From assembly GCF_005938385.1 (NCBI RefSeq), contig NZ_VCRA01000023.1, positions 46,420 to 110,419 of the forward strand: 64,000 nucleotides of DNA, written 5' to 3'. Position numbers and translations under genes: made by a program. Below the pieces are notes generated by a model, which worked only from the letters and a program-made list of their open reading frames with translations, made no database searches and had not been told where the DNA came from. Source of the stretch: Paenibacillus mesophilus. GTDB lineage: Bacteria > Bacillota > Bacilli > Paenibacillales > NBRC-103111. Of the stretch, positions 40,659-49,947 are shown piece by piece (position 1 is the first letter of the stretch; each line of letters begins with the position of its first letter).

Positions 40659-42008
40659 ATGAAGGGACAGATCAGAACGATATCGCTATCGCTGATGGCT
40701 ATTGCACTGCTTGCGGGCTGCGGCAGCGGGGCGGCAACCGGCGGCGACAAGGCCGACAGCGGAAGCCAAGATAAGGGCAAAGCGGCGGAAGGAAAAAGCA
40801 AGGAGCCCGTCGAAATTGTTTTCTACGCCCAGAACGGCATGACGCCGGCCGATTTCGACAATCGGTACGGCAACAGCTTGAGAAAGAAATTTCCCGATTA
40901 TACGATCAAGTACATCCAAAACACGGGAAAAGGGATGGACGTCGCCGGCATGCTCGCCTCCGGTACGCATTACGATGTTTATTTCGCCAATGTCGGCTAC
41001 TTCGAGGACGAATTCATCTCCTACAATTTGCAATTCGACATGTCCGATCTGATCAAGCAGCACAAGGTCGATCTCAACCGGTTCGACCCGTCGATCATTA
41101 GCGGCGTCAGAGCTTCAAGCTATGGCATTTACGCGCTTCCCGTCGTAACCGATTCGATCGGCATCATTTACAATAAAGATATTCTCGATAAATTCGGCGT
41201 CCCTTATCCGAAAAACGGCATGACCTGGGGGGAAATCTACGATCTGTCGCGCAAGCTGACAAGAACCGAGGGCGAGAAAAGCTATATCGGATATGCGCCG
41301 TTTGTCAATTACATGCTATCTATGAATCCGCTTTCCATTCCGCTTGTCGATGAGAAAACAGGCACACCCACGATGAACCGGGACGAGCGATGGAAGAAAT
41401 TTTACCAGACCTTGCTCATCGCCCCCACCGAGGTGCCCGGCGTTCAGGATTTCATGAAGAAGCACGATGTGCTGAACGGCTTTTTCATAGATCAACAGGT
41501 GGCGATGCTGGGCGGCATGACCGCTTTCGTGGCCAGCAGCCGTGGCGATCAATTGAGCAAATTCAACTGGGACTGGGTAGCCATGCCTTCGTTCCAGGAT
41601 TTGCCGGGCGTAGGGGGGCAGCCATATACCCAATATTTCGGCATTACGCGGATGGCGAAAACCAAAAATACCGCGGATGCCGCGATGGAAATGCTGAAGC
41701 ATCTCGGTTCGGACGAATTCCAGACGGAAATCGCCAGGAAGGGCTTTATGCCGGTCCTGAAAAATTTGGACGTAAGGAAAGAATTCGGTCAGGATACGAA
41801 GTATAAGGATAAAAATTGGGGCGCCTATTTCTATAATAAAATGGCGGAAGTCCCGTATAAGAGCGTGTACGAAATCCCGATTTCCAATCTGTATGTGGCT
41901 AACATGAATCAGGTCATTAAAGGCGAGATAGACTTCAATACCGCATTGCGGCTATCGGAAGAGAGCGCGACGAAGAAACTGCAGGAGCTTAAAGCAAAAG
42001 CAAAGTAG
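40659..42008 (+). CDS. Sugar ABC transporter substrate-binding lipoprotein (family 1), no permeases nearby
   Basis: A 449-residue lipoprotein with lipobox LLAGC (Cys about residue 21), a Gly/Ser/Lys-rich linker and a family 1 carbohydrate-binding domain (VEIVFYAQNG, KKFPDYTIKYIQ, YGIYALPVVTDSIGIIYNKD, FGVPYPKNGMTWGEIYDLSR). It is clearly paralogous to the lipoprotein at 25927. GGGAGG precedes ATG by 7 bases. The gene follows the AraC sensor and precedes another lipoprotein, not permeases, so transport would need subunits made elsewhere, or the protein serves as a co-sensor for the AraC membrane regulator. Confidence 0.87.
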   Translation: MKGQIRTISLSLMAIALLAGCGSGAATGGDKADSGSQDKGKAAEGKSKEPVEIVFYAQNGMTPADFDNRYGNSLRKKFPDYTIKYIQNTGKGMDVAGMLASGTHYDVYFANVGYFEDEFISYNLQFDMSDLIKQHKVDLNRFDPSIISGVRASSYGIYALPVVTDSIGIIYNKDILDKFGVPYPKNGMTWGEIYDLSRKLTRTEGEKSYIGYAPFVNYMLSMNPLSIPLVDEKTGTPTMNRDERWKKFYQTLLIAPTEVPGVQDFMKKHDVLNGFFIDQQVAMLGGMTAFVASSRGDQLSKFNWDWVAMPSFQDLPGVGGQPYTQYFGITRMAKTKNTADAAMEMLKHLGSDEFQTEIARKGFMPVLKNLDVRKEFGQDTKYKDKNWGAYFYNKMAEVPYKSVYEIPISNLYVANMNQVIKGEIDFNTALRLSEESATKKLQELKAKAK

Positions 42009-42068
42009 ACACAACCGCTTGACGCTTGATTGTCGAGGCGTCTTTCGGAGCAGAGGAGGCTTGAAACG

Positions 42069-43640
42069 ATGAGATTGCGCCCATGGATCAGATCTGCGCT
42101 TGCCGCTATGCTCCCGGTTCTCGCCATCGCTGCGTCCGCCTGCGATTCGACCGCTCCGGAGCGTGACGGATCGAACAACGGCCAACCGCGTAATCCGGGG
42201 ATCCAAATCGTCGGGCTGAACTGCAATCCGTCCTTCGACCGGAAAACGGCCGAGGAGAGGCGGGTGCACGACCGGATACGGGAACAAACGGGCGCCGATG
42301 TCCGCATCGTCTTCTCGGACGGAGGAGCCGGAGGACCGTGCAGGTCTAAGCGGAATATGATGCTCTCCTCCGGCGAGCAGTTGGATTTCGCCGAATTGTC
42401 CATATCCGAAGCCGTACAGGCGTTTAATGAAGGCCTCATTTTACCGCTGAACGGTCTGCTCGACAAATATGGTCCGAATTTAAAGAAGAACGTAGTTCCC
42501 GAGGCGTTCGAGAGAGCGACCTATGAAGGGAACATACTGGGCATTCCGATCGAGAACGGTCTTCTTACGCTCAATGCGCTGCAAATCAGGGCGGACTGGC
42601 TCGCAAAGCTGCAGCTTCCGATCCCGAAAACGGTAGACGAATACGAGCAAGTGCTGAAAGCGTTCAAGGAACGCGACCCGGATGGGAATGGAATGCCCGA
42701 TACGGTTCCGCTTGCCGTCGCCTCGGGCAGCTCGTTCAACATGCTGGAAAGCGTTCTCGGTCCGAGCTTCCTTCCGCAGGCGTTCTGGTGGTGGCAAGAC
42801 GCCGACGGCAGGCTGAAGCCCCCCGAGCTCCACCCCGGCTACAAAGCGTTTCTGGCCCGGCTAGTCGACTGGAACAATAAGGGGTATTTGTGGACGGATA
42901 TGCTCCTGTCGACGACAACCAAGCAGCAGGAGCTTATTGCCGGTAACCGGGCAGGCTCGGTAGCGGCCACCTATTCGGGGACGATCGTGAACGCCGGCGA
43001 GATACTCCGGAAGACCGTGCCGGACTACAACTACATCCCTGTCGTGCTGGAGGGCGCACATGGCATCAATCGGTTGCCCGCCGCCCCTATCGCTTATGCG
43101 GTATGGGTCATTTTCAAGAAAAACGCCGATCCTGCAACCGTCATGAAATATTTCGATTACCAGGGAACTTACGAAGGGAGCATGTTGACCTGGTTCGGGA
43201 TCGAGGGCGACAATTATACGACAGCCCCGGGAGGTATGGTCGAATTTATCGCGGAGGACAAAACCGATCTGGCCAAAGCGAACTACTACGCCAAATACAA
43301 AACGGTATACATCAACTGGCCCGGCAAGCCGGTGTGGCCGATCAACGCCTGGGTATCCGGGGAGTACAACCTGAAGAGGGAGCAGGTAAACCGGTTGCCC
43401 CGGTTCGAGCCTATCGACTCCGGCGTGTTTTATGACATGACCAAATGGGAGTCGTACCCGAAGCTGAACGACCTGAACGCTTATCTCAACGAGCAGAAGG
43501 TCAGAGTGTACAACGGCGAAATACCCGTCGACAGCTGGGACGGCATCATGGAGCGTTGGCTCGACATGGGCGGCCGGCAATTGATTGACGATCGCAACAG
43601 GCAGTACGCGGCTGCAGCCGACCGGCAGCGCCTCCGGTGA
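42069..43640 (+). CDS. Large extracellular solute-binding lipoprotein (LplA-like)
   Basis: A 523-residue lipoprotein with signal peptide and lipobox AASAC (Cys about residue 24). The fold is that of large family 1 binding proteins: RVHDRIREQTGADVRIV, EGLILPLNGLLDKYGPNLKK, GNILGIPIENG, LKAFKERDPDGNGMPDTVPL (the last is a calcium-like DPDGNG loop common in this group). In Paenibacillus such proteins accompany LplB/YtcP permeases; none is present here. ATG 42069 is preceded by GAGGAGG at 10 bases. It stands between another lipoprotein and a Gfo/Idh oxidoreductase, probably in one operon controlled by the AraC sensor. Confidence 0.85.
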   Translation: MRLRPWIRSALAAMLPVLAIAASACDSTAPERDGSNNGQPRNPGIQIVGLNCNPSFDRKTAEERRVHDRIREQTGADVRIVFSDGGAGGPCRSKRNMMLSSGEQLDFAELSISEAVQAFNEGLILPLNGLLDKYGPNLKKNVVPEAFERATYEGNILGIPIENGLLTLNALQIRADWLAKLQLPIPKTVDEYEQVLKAFKERDPDGNGMPDTVPLAVASGSSFNMLESVLGPSFLPQAFWWWQDADGRLKPPELHPGYKAFLARLVDWNNKGYLWTDMLLSTTTKQQELIAGNRAGSVAATYSGTIVNAGEILRKTVPDYNYIPVVLEGAHGINRLPAAPIAYAVWVIFKKNADPATVMKYFDYQGTYEGSMLTWFGIEGDNYTTAPGGMVEFIAEDKTDLAKANYYAKYKTVYINWPGKPVWPINAWVSGEYNLKREQVNRLPRFEPIDSGVFYDMTKWESYPKLNDLNAYLNEQKVRVYNGEIPVDSWDGIMERWLDMGGRQLIDDRNRQYAAAADRQRLR

Positions 43641-43730
43641 GAAGTCGACACGACCGGAAAAGGCTCCGGTCGAAAGGCGGAGCAATGAGGTATGACCATC
43701 ATATAGAAATTGGCGGAATAAGGAGCAGCC

Positions 43731-44765
43731 ATGAACAAATATCGAGCGGCCGTAATCGGGCTGGGCTTTATCGGACTGAAGGCGGATATCCCGAGGAAAC
43801 ATTTGCCGCAAAGCCATGCGCTTGCTTACCGGATGAACCCGGACATCGAATTGGCAGCCGCCGTCGGCGTTCGACAGGAGCAAGGCGACCAGCTTGCCCT
43901 CGTAGCTCCGGGAACGAACTATTACATGGATTTAGGCGCGATGCTGGAAGAACAGCGGCTGGATGTCATTAGCATTTGCACCCCGGAGCACGTTCGTCTC
44001 GACCTTCTTCAGACCGTGATGTCCCGTTCGGCGGCTCCCGTCCTGTTTTTGGAAAAACCGGTCGCGACAAGCGTTCAAGAAGCGGAGGAGATTGCGGCGC
44101 TCGTAAAGCGCCACCGGCGAACCGTCGTAGTCAATCTGTCGCGAAGATGGAGCGACGGGGTGCGCCAAATTCGGCAAGCCGTTCAGACCGAAGAGTTCGG
44201 AAGGCTGACCAACATCCATCTGCGGTATACGAGAGGCGTGCATAATATCGGCTCGCATTTATTCGATCTCGTTCGGAATGTAGCCGGAGAGATCGATCGA
44301 GTCCAGGTCGTTAGGCAAGTCGCGACGAACATGGATAAGAAGGGCGATTGGACTTTTTCCTTTCTGTTTTCGCTTACGAATGGCGTTCCCGGGTATGCGG
44401 AGGCATTCGACGACCGGAATTTCCTCATGTTCGAGATGGATTTGTTTTTTGAGAAAGGCAAGATCGAGCTGCTTCGGACAGGCGATGAAATCCGCTTCTA
44501 TTCCGCAGCCGGGCATGCGTCGATTCAGGGATACCATCTGAGGCTGGAGCGGGAGGAGCAAAACTTGCTTGCCCGAACTAGCCATATTCAAAATGCGGTA
44601 GAACATATCGTCGATATTTTGCGAACCGGCGCCGAACCGGTAAGTTCGCTTGAGGATGGCATCTATCCGCTGTATGTAGCGGATGCCTTGATTCGATCTC
44701 ACCGGAACGATGGATCAGTCGAGCCGGTACGGCAAGCCGGTTGTAATGGAGATTACAATGATTGA
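43731..44765 (+). CDS. Gfo/Idh/MocA-family oxidoreductase
   Basis: A 344-residue NAD(P)-dependent oxidoreductase. The N-terminal Rossmann domain (AAVIGLGFIGLKAD, residues 6-19) is followed by the catalytic FLEKPVATS motif (Lys about 105), and a C-terminal alpha/beta substrate domain with GVHNIGSHLFDLVRN. These enzymes oxidise or epimerise sugars and inositols. AAGGAG lies 7 bases before ATG. It probably works on the sugar bound by the lipoproteins upstream. It converges on the AraC gene with only 37 bases between stops. Confidence 0.85.
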   Translation: MNKYRAAVIGLGFIGLKADIPRKHLPQSHALAYRMNPDIELAAAVGVRQEQGDQLALVAPGTNYYMDLGAMLEEQRLDVISICTPEHVRLDLLQTVMSRSAAPVLFLEKPVATSVQEAEEIAALVKRHRRTVVVNLSRRWSDGVRQIRQAVQTEEFGRLTNIHLRYTRGVHNIGSHLFDLVRNVAGEIDRVQVVRQVATNMDKKGDWTFSFLFSLTNGVPGYAEAFDDRNFLMFEMDLFFEKGKIELLRTGDEIRFYSAAGHASIQGYHLRLEREEQNLLARTSHIQNAVEHIVDILRTGAEPVSSLEDGIYPLYVADALIRSHRNDGSVEPVRQAGCNGDYND

Positions 44766-44802
44766 CGCCGAGCTGTTCTCGTTCCGATTTCAATAACGAT
44801 TC

Positions 44803-45633
44803 TTATTTGCCGTCAGCCCGCTTGGCCGATTTCCGGTAATCAAGCGGGTTTGTTTTCGTCAATTGCTTGAATACGCGTCCGAAATGCCCGAGATTCTCGT
44901 AGCCGACCGTCTCCGAGATACGCGTTACTTTCCACTCCGTCTCCTTCAGCAGCCGCTGCGCTTCCCTGACTCTCACCGTATTGACATACTCTACGAATGA
45001 AAACCCGGTTACCTTCTTAAACATCCGGCTAAGATGAAACGGACTTACATAATGCGATTTGGCTACCGATTCGAGCGACAGCGGAGCCTCGTATGCGCCG
45101 TTGATGTATTCGACGATTTCGGAAATTTTTTTGTGCGCCGGGCTTTCGTGCTCGTACGGGGCTTGCTCCTGCTCCTGGCGGTCCAGCCTCCTGCCGCACC
45201 AGAGAAGCAGCGTGACGAGCCTTGCCGCGAGCGACGCATCGCTTCCCAGGAGCTCCTCCCGATCCTCCTGAAGCATCTCGAACAGCAGACGTTCCATCCA
45301 TTCCCGCTCCGGCAAGTTCAACCGCAGCCGCCGGATTTTGCGGCGAAACGGCTCGAACAGCAGCGGCTCATCGAATTTGTGCAGAAACCGCTCGCTGAAA
45401 TTGATCAGGATGCGCTCATGATTCGGAACGCCAGCGTCGCCGGTTTTGTGCAGCTCGTTTTTGTCGATGAACACGATATCGCCCTTGCTGATCCGGTACG
45501 TATTGTCTTTGATGAAATAGTTTCGTTCCCCGGACAGCAAGTAATAAATTTCGTACGGCTCGTGAAAATGGTTGGACGGCATCGAATGATGGCCGGATAT
45601 TTTGCTCAGATGGATGTAAAACGGTTCTTTCAC
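44803..45633 (-). CDS. AraC-family transcriptional regulator with cupin domain
   Basis: A 276-residue soluble regulator. The N-terminal cupin (HFHEPYEIYYLLSGERNYFI, about residues 20-45, then GDIVFIDKNELHKT) binds the sugar signal, and the C-terminal double helix-turn-helix (about 175-270; LESVAKSHYVSPFHLSRMFK, VTRISETVGYENLGHFGRVF) binds DNA. GTG 45633 behind GGGGGG is preferred to ATG 45648. It is divergent from the second Gfo/Idh gene and probably controls it. Its last codons contain the hairpin AGCCCGCTTG/CAAGCGGGTT, which may also terminate the convergent gene. Confidence 0.88.
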   Translation of the reverse strand: MKEPFYIHLSKISGHHSMPSNHFHEPYEIYYLLSGERNYFIKDNTYRISKGDIVFIDKNELHKTGDAGVPNHERILINFSERFLHKFDEPLLFEPFRRKIRRLRLNLPEREWMERLLFEMLQEDREELLGSDASLAARLVTLLLWCGRRLDRQEQEQAPYEHESPAHKKISEIVEYINGAYEAPLSLESVAKSHYVSPFHLSRMFKKVTGFSFVEYVNTVRVREAQRLLKETEWKVTRISETVGYENLGHFGRVFKQLTKTNPLDYRKSAKRADGK

Positions 45634-45803
45634 GGTACAACCCCCCATAAACGAATTGTACTATATGACAGTGCGCCGCGTAAGACGGGTAAGCGCAAGA
45701 AATGTGAAAAAAAGCGGCAAATGCGCAATAAACCGGCAGAAACTCCGAAAATATTGCGTTAAAATAAAAACGTATTCAACCATAAACAAAAGGAGTGCCA
45801 TCC

Positions 45804-47090
45804 ATGACACGGAAGAAATTCGCCTTGGTCGGTACAGGGGGCAGAGCCGAGTTTTTCTACGGCGCGCTGGCCAGAAGCTTTCGCGACAAAAGCGAGCTGG
45901 TCGCATTCTGCGACATTAACCGGACCCGGCTGGAATATGCCAACCGGCTTCTGAAGGAGAAATACGAGCATCCCGAGGTGCGGCTGTACGGCTGCGAGCA
46001 GTTCGATGAGATGATCCGGCAGGAGAAGCCCGATACGGTCATCGTCACCTCGATGGACCGCACGCATCATACGTACATTATCCGCGCGATGGAGCTCGGC
46101 TGCGACGTCGTAACCGAAAAGCCGATGACGATCGACGCCGAGAAATGCCAGCAAATTATCGACGCGGTCAAACGGACCGGACGCGATCTGCGCGTCGCCT
46201 TCAATTACCGTTACGCGCCGCACAATACGAAAATCCGCGAGCTCATCATGGACGGCACGATAGGGGAAGTACATTCCGTACATTTCGAATGGCTGCTCAA
46301 CACGATGCACGGAGCCGACTATTTCCGGCGCTGGCACCGCGACAAGCGCAATAGCGGCGGGCTGCTCGTCCATAAATCGACGCACCATTTCGATCTCGTC
46401 AACTTCTGGCTCGGTACTTCGCCGGAAACGGTATACGCCATGGGCGGTCTTAGGTTCTATGGCCGTGAAAACGCGGAACGCCGAGGCGTGACGAAGTTTT
46501 ACCAACGCGCCCACGGAAGCGAAGCGGCCAAAGACGATCCGTTCGCGCTTCATATGGAGAAGAACGCTCACATGAAATCGCTCTATCTGGACGCCGAGAA
46601 GGACGACGGCTACCAGCGCGACCAAAGCGTGTTCGGCGACGGAATCAGCATCGAGGATACGCTCGGCGTCATGGTACGCTACAAGAACAAGGCGATCATG
46701 ACTTATTCGCTCAACGCTTACTTGCCGTGGGAAGGGTTCAACGTCGTCTTTAACGGAAGCAAAGGCCGCATCGAGCTGAAGGTGGTCGAACGGGCGTACG
46801 TCAATTCCGGCGGCAAGAAAGAAGACGAGGGAGCGCTGTCCTATAAGCTGCTGACCGTGCAGCCGATGTTCGAGCGCCCGTACGAGGTGCAGATCGAAAC
46901 GAGAGCCGGAGGGCACGGCGGAGGCGATCCGATCCTGCTGAACGATCTGTTCGGGGAGCGCGAGGAAGACCGTTTCCATAGAGCCGCATCGCATGTGGAC
47001 GGCGCCGTCTCGATTTTGACCGGTATCGCCGGCAATATTTCGATGCAGACCGGCAACGCCGTTCGGATCGACGATTTGGTCAAGTTTTAA
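45804..47090 (+). CDS. Gfo/Idh/MocA-family oxidoreductase
   Basis: A 428-residue NAD(P)-dependent oxidoreductase: Rossmann motif ALVGTGGRAEFF (about residues 7-18), catalytic VVTEKPMTID, AFNYRYAPHN and VHKSTHHFDLVNFW with the likely catalytic histidines. It is longer than the 344-residue relative upstream and belongs to another branch. AAAGGAG is 8 bases before ATG 45804. The divergent AraC regulator is the probable controller. Substrate is a sugar or cyclitol, not resolved. Confidence 0.87.
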   Translation: MTRKKFALVGTGGRAEFFYGALARSFRDKSELVAFCDINRTRLEYANRLLKEKYEHPEVRLYGCEQFDEMIRQEKPDTVIVTSMDRTHHTYIIRAMELGCDVVTEKPMTIDAEKCQQIIDAVKRTGRDLRVAFNYRYAPHNTKIRELIMDGTIGEVHSVHFEWLLNTMHGADYFRRWHRDKRNSGGLLVHKSTHHFDLVNFWLGTSPETVYAMGGLRFYGRENAERRGVTKFYQRAHGSEAAKDDPFALHMEKNAHMKSLYLDAEKDDGYQRDQSVFGDGISIEDTLGVMVRYKNKAIMTYSLNAYLPWEGFNVVFNGSKGRIELKVVERAYVNSGGKKEDEGALSYKLLTVQPMFERPYEVQIETRAGGHGGGDPILLNDLFGEREEDRFHRAASHVDGAVSILTGIAGNISMQTGNAVRIDDLVKF

Positions 47091-47137
47091 CAGAAAACAA
47101 TTCATTCGGAGCCGACCGGGTTTTTTCGGGTTCGCTC

Positions 47138-47166
47138 TTAACAATTGCGAACACGTGTAATATAAT
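47138..47166 (+). promoter_or_regulatory. Promoter with LacI-type operator, site 1
   Basis: TTAACA (47138-47143), 17 bases, TATAAT (47161-47166). The spacer is filled by TTGCGAACACGTGTAA (47145-47160), with palindrome ACACGTGT, so a bound repressor would block this promoter of the LacI-family gene. Confidence 0.75.
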
Positions 47167-47211
47167 AGTTGGGAGTGAACCCGAAAGCTCGGAAAGGAAG
47201 ATCCCGTCCCC

Positions 47212-48213
47212 ATGAAAGTTACGATCAAAGATATCGCCAGAGAGGCCGGCGTCAGTCATCCGACGGTTTCGAAGGCGTTAAACGGTGCGCCCGGGGTCAG
47301 CGAAGACATCCGCAAAAAAATCGTCGCCATCGCCGATCGGCTCAATTATGTTCCGAATTTGGCCGCCAAAAGGCTGGTCGACCGCAAGACGAATTCGATC
47401 GGGCTCATCTGGCCGAAAATCGAAGGCTTGTTTTTTTACCATCTCGGCTTGCAAATTCAGAAGGAAGCGGCTTCGCGCGGACTCGACGTCATTATGTCGC
47501 TCGCCGAACCGCCGGATGCGCTGCGCATTTTCAACGAGCATTTCGTCGACGAAATCGTGTTCTGGTGCCCGCCCGGCTGGCTGCCATCAGTCGAATTCAT
47601 CAAACAGCGCGAGCTGTTCCACGGAAATATGCTGCTCATGGGCGGCGGACGAATGGAGCAGACGCACTATATCGGGGTCAACCGAAAGGACGCGGCGTAC
47701 GAAGCCGTCCGCTATTTGGCTTCACAAGGCCACCGCAAGCTAACGTTTCTCGGCAACCGCTCCGACAAATTGACCGGTTTTACGCAAGGACTGCTGGAGC
47801 TTAGGCTCGATTACCACGATCACTACTTCGTAGCGATCGAACCGGGCGATTCGGTGACCGAGGATAAATTGATCGATCTGTTCGAGAGCGCAGACCGGCC
47901 GACGGCCTTCGTAGTCGACAGCCAGACGTACGCTTTCGAGCTGCTAAAGCTATTCCGCAAACGAAAAATCCGCATCCCCCAAGATTTTTCGCTCGTGGTG
48001 TATGACGACATCCCGGAGATGGAACGGATGGAAGTTCCGCTCACGACGGTCGGACCGTCGATCTACAAGCTGGCTACCGCCGCTCTGGACATTTTGACCG
48101 GCCGGGACGGACGAGGAGAAGGGAAATATGCCGACGTCGAGATCGGCTGCGAGATGCACATCCGCAAATCGGTCGGCCGGATACAGCTCGAGACGCGCGC
48201 CGAAAATGCTTGA
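47212..48213 (+). CDS. LacI-family transcriptional regulator
   Basis: A 333-residue repressor-type protein. The N-terminal helix-turn-helix and hinge are classic (VTIKDIAREAGVSHPTVSKA, residues 3-22, then YVPNLAAKRL), followed by a periplasmic-binding-like sugar domain (NSIGLIWPKIEGLFF, HYIGVNRKDAAYEAVRYL, LTTVGPSIYKLA). Three near-identical sites GAACACGTGTAA lie at its own promoter and in front of the transporter operon downstream, so it most likely represses both until a sugar binds. AAAGGAAG is 12 bases before ATG. Target sites are read from sequence; binding is inference. Confidence 0.92.
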   Translation: MKVTIKDIAREAGVSHPTVSKALNGAPGVSEDIRKKIVAIADRLNYVPNLAAKRLVDRKTNSIGLIWPKIEGLFFYHLGLQIQKEAASRGLDVIMSLAEPPDALRIFNEHFVDEIVFWCPPGWLPSVEFIKQRELFHGNMLLMGGGRMEQTHYIGVNRKDAAYEAVRYLASQGHRKLTFLGNRSDKLTGFTQGLLELRLDYHDHYFVAIEPGDSVTEDKLIDLFESADRPTAFVVDSQTYAFELLKLFRKRKIRIPQDFSLVVYDDIPEMERMEVPLTTVGPSIYKLATAALDILTGRDGRGEGKYADVEIGCEMHIRKSVGRIQLETRAENA

Positions 48214-48239
48214 CCCGTTGCGAACACGTGTAATAGAAT
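48210..48239 (+). promoter_or_regulatory. Promoter with LacI-type operator, site 2 (transporter operon)
   Basis: TTGACC (48210-48215), 18 bases, TAGAAT (48234-48239). The spacer contains TTGCGAACACGTGTAA (48218-48233), identical to site 1. Confidence 0.72.
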
Positions 48240-48313
48240 GAAGCTGTTACCGTATCCGGTTCAGACAGGAGACGAAAGATTTAAAAGAATTTCCAAGAGG
48301 AAATTCCGCCTAA

Positions 48314-48329
48314 TTGGAACACGTGTAAG
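48314..48329 (+). promoter_or_regulatory. LacI-type operator, site 3
   Basis: TTGGAACACGTGTAAG keeps the ACACGTGT palindrome of sites 1 and 2. It lies 96 bases downstream of site 2, in the leader, where it could act as a roadblock or allow looping. Confidence 0.65.
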
Positions 48330-48394
48330 TAAAAACATCACGAGGCCTTTATATACAGGGAGAAACCGTGTTTTCGTTATTTTACCCGCTATAG

Positions 48395-48587
48395 GATCAT
48401 AAGAAAAACGTCTATCGACGTACTTCAAGGATGAGCGACCGCTACTCTCACCCCAAAAAGTGACGCTATCCTTCGAAGATTACGCCGGGTACTTTTCGGG
48501 GACCCCGAACACCAGAAGTTTTTCTTGGTAAAGAAAGTCTCACTTCGCTTTAACGCTTTAGCAATTTTAAACTTTCTTTATCGTTAA
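48395..48587. repeat. Dispersed structured repeat (family B), copy 2, reverse orientation
   Basis: On the - strand it begins TTTTAACGATAAAGAAAGT, continues to GACTTTCTTTACCAAGAAAA and ends GTTTTTCTTATGATCC, matching copy 1 (25745-25880) at both ends with a longer middle part. It fills the leader of the transporter operon between the operators and the ribosome site, so it is transcribed there. Confidence 0.65.
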
Positions 48588-48605
48588 AAAAGGGAGGCAC
48601 TAACC

Positions 48606-49913
48606 ATGAAAGTGAACAAAACAGCAGTCCTGTCGATAGTGACAGCGCTTACGCTGTCGGCTTGCGGATCGGGCGGGTCCGGTCAAACTGAGAGCGCTTC
48701 CAATTCAGGTGCACCTTCGCAGCCGAAGGAAGTAACGCTGAAGATCGGCTTGCCGGGCGGCTACGACATTACGAACAAGAAAATCATCGACGGCTTCAAG
48801 GCGAAATTTCCGCATATCAAGCTGGAAATCGACGAATCGCCGTGGGCCGATTTTACGAAAAAAATCGTCACGAACATCGCCGGCAACAACCCGCCCGATA
48901 TTTGGTTCCAGGAAAACGCGGTCATACTCGGCTACGGGAAGCGCGGGGTCGCCGAAAATCTCGAGCCTTACATCAAGCGCGATTTGAAAACGGCCGACTA
49001 TATCGAGTCGCTGACGGCGGCCAAAGCCCCCGACGGCAAAATATACGGCATCCCCCACGGAATCAATTCCAGCGCGCTTGCCTACAACAAAAGGCTGTTC
49101 CAGGAAAACAACGTCCCGGCTCCGACCGACAATTGGACGTACCAAGACATGATCGACGCTGCCAAGAAGCTGACGAAAGATACGAACGGCGACGGCAAAC
49201 CGGATGTGTTCGGCTTCAGCACCGCTTCGAGCATCGCGCTCGGCTGGATTCCGTGGATCAAATCGAGCGGAGGCTCGGCGATCAACTTGGCCGCGAACAA
49301 GGCGTCGTTCACCGATCCGAAAACAATCGAAGGGCTGCAAAGGTGGGCGGATACGATACATAAAGACAAAATCAGCCCGACCCGAGAGCAGCAGACGAGC
49401 GTCAAATATTTCGAAGAAAGCAAGTCGGCGATGACGTTCGTGCAGTTCGCCCAACAGGTTTCCTTGAACAAGAACAAGCCGGATCTCGACTGGGATGTCG
49501 TGAAGATGCCCACGGGATTTAACGGCAAACGATTCGTCCCGATCGTCGTCAACCAATGGCTCGTTTATTCGAAAGCGAAACCGGACGCGAAGGAAGCGGC
49601 ATGGACGTTCCTCAAATATTACTTGAGCGACGAAGCGCAAACGTTCCTGTCGGAAAGCGGAGCGAGCATGCCGGTCAAGAAAACGACGCTGGAAGCGCTC
49701 GAGAAGCAGACGACGAAGCCGCTGAACAAGAAGGCGTTCACGAAAGGAACCGAGGAAGCGGGCGGAACACTGGATGAGAATCCGACTTGGAACGAATGGC
49801 GTGCGGCGGCAACCCCGATCTTGAACGACATTATGGACGGCAAGACGCAGGCCGCCGACGGAGTCAAGGAAATTCAGCAAAAGGTGCAGGCGATATTGGA
49901 CGACGACAAGTAG
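48606..49913 (+). CDS. Carbohydrate ABC transporter substrate-binding lipoprotein
   Basis: A 435-residue lipoprotein with lipobox LSAC (Cys about residue 19), Gly/Ser linker and family 1 sugar-binding fold (VTLKIGLPGGYDITNKKIID, DIWFQENAVILGYGKRG, YGIPHGINSSALAYNKRLF, DTNGDGKPDVFGF). Unlike the other binding proteins in the window it is followed by both permeases, so the transporter is complete except for the ATPase, which in Firmicutes is often a shared MsmX-type protein. GGGAGG precedes ATG by 9 bases. Control by the LacI protein is likely from the two operators upstream. Confidence 0.9.
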   Translation: MKVNKTAVLSIVTALTLSACGSGGSGQTESASNSGAPSQPKEVTLKIGLPGGYDITNKKIIDGFKAKFPHIKLEIDESPWADFTKKIVTNIAGNNPPDIWFQENAVILGYGKRGVAENLEPYIKRDLKTADYIESLTAAKAPDGKIYGIPHGINSSALAYNKRLFQENNVPAPTDNWTYQDMIDAAKKLTKDTNGDGKPDVFGFSTASSIALGWIPWIKSSGGSAINLAANKASFTDPKTIEGLQRWADTIHKDKISPTREQQTSVKYFEESKSAMTFVQFAQQVSLNKNKPDLDWDVVKMPTGFNGKRFVPIVVNQWLVYSKAKPDAKEAAWTFLKYYLSDEAQTFLSESGASMPVKKTTLEALEKQTTKPLNKKAFTKGTEEAGGTLDENPTWNEWRAAATPILNDIMDGKTQAADGVKEIQQKVQAILDDDK

Positions 49914-49947
49914 GTCGCGCCATGTGCGGATCAAACGAGGTGTTTCG

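Noticed and set aside
42861..43883. A 340-codon - strand frame opposite the LplA-like gene
   Set aside because: It runs across the boundary of two real + strand genes and shows no protein motif.
45759..47228. A 489-codon open frame on the - strand opposite the second Gfo/Idh gene
   Set aside because: It has no ribosome site, spans two intergenic regions, and its text is a mirror of a clear oxidoreductase gene; long antisense frames are expected at this GC content.
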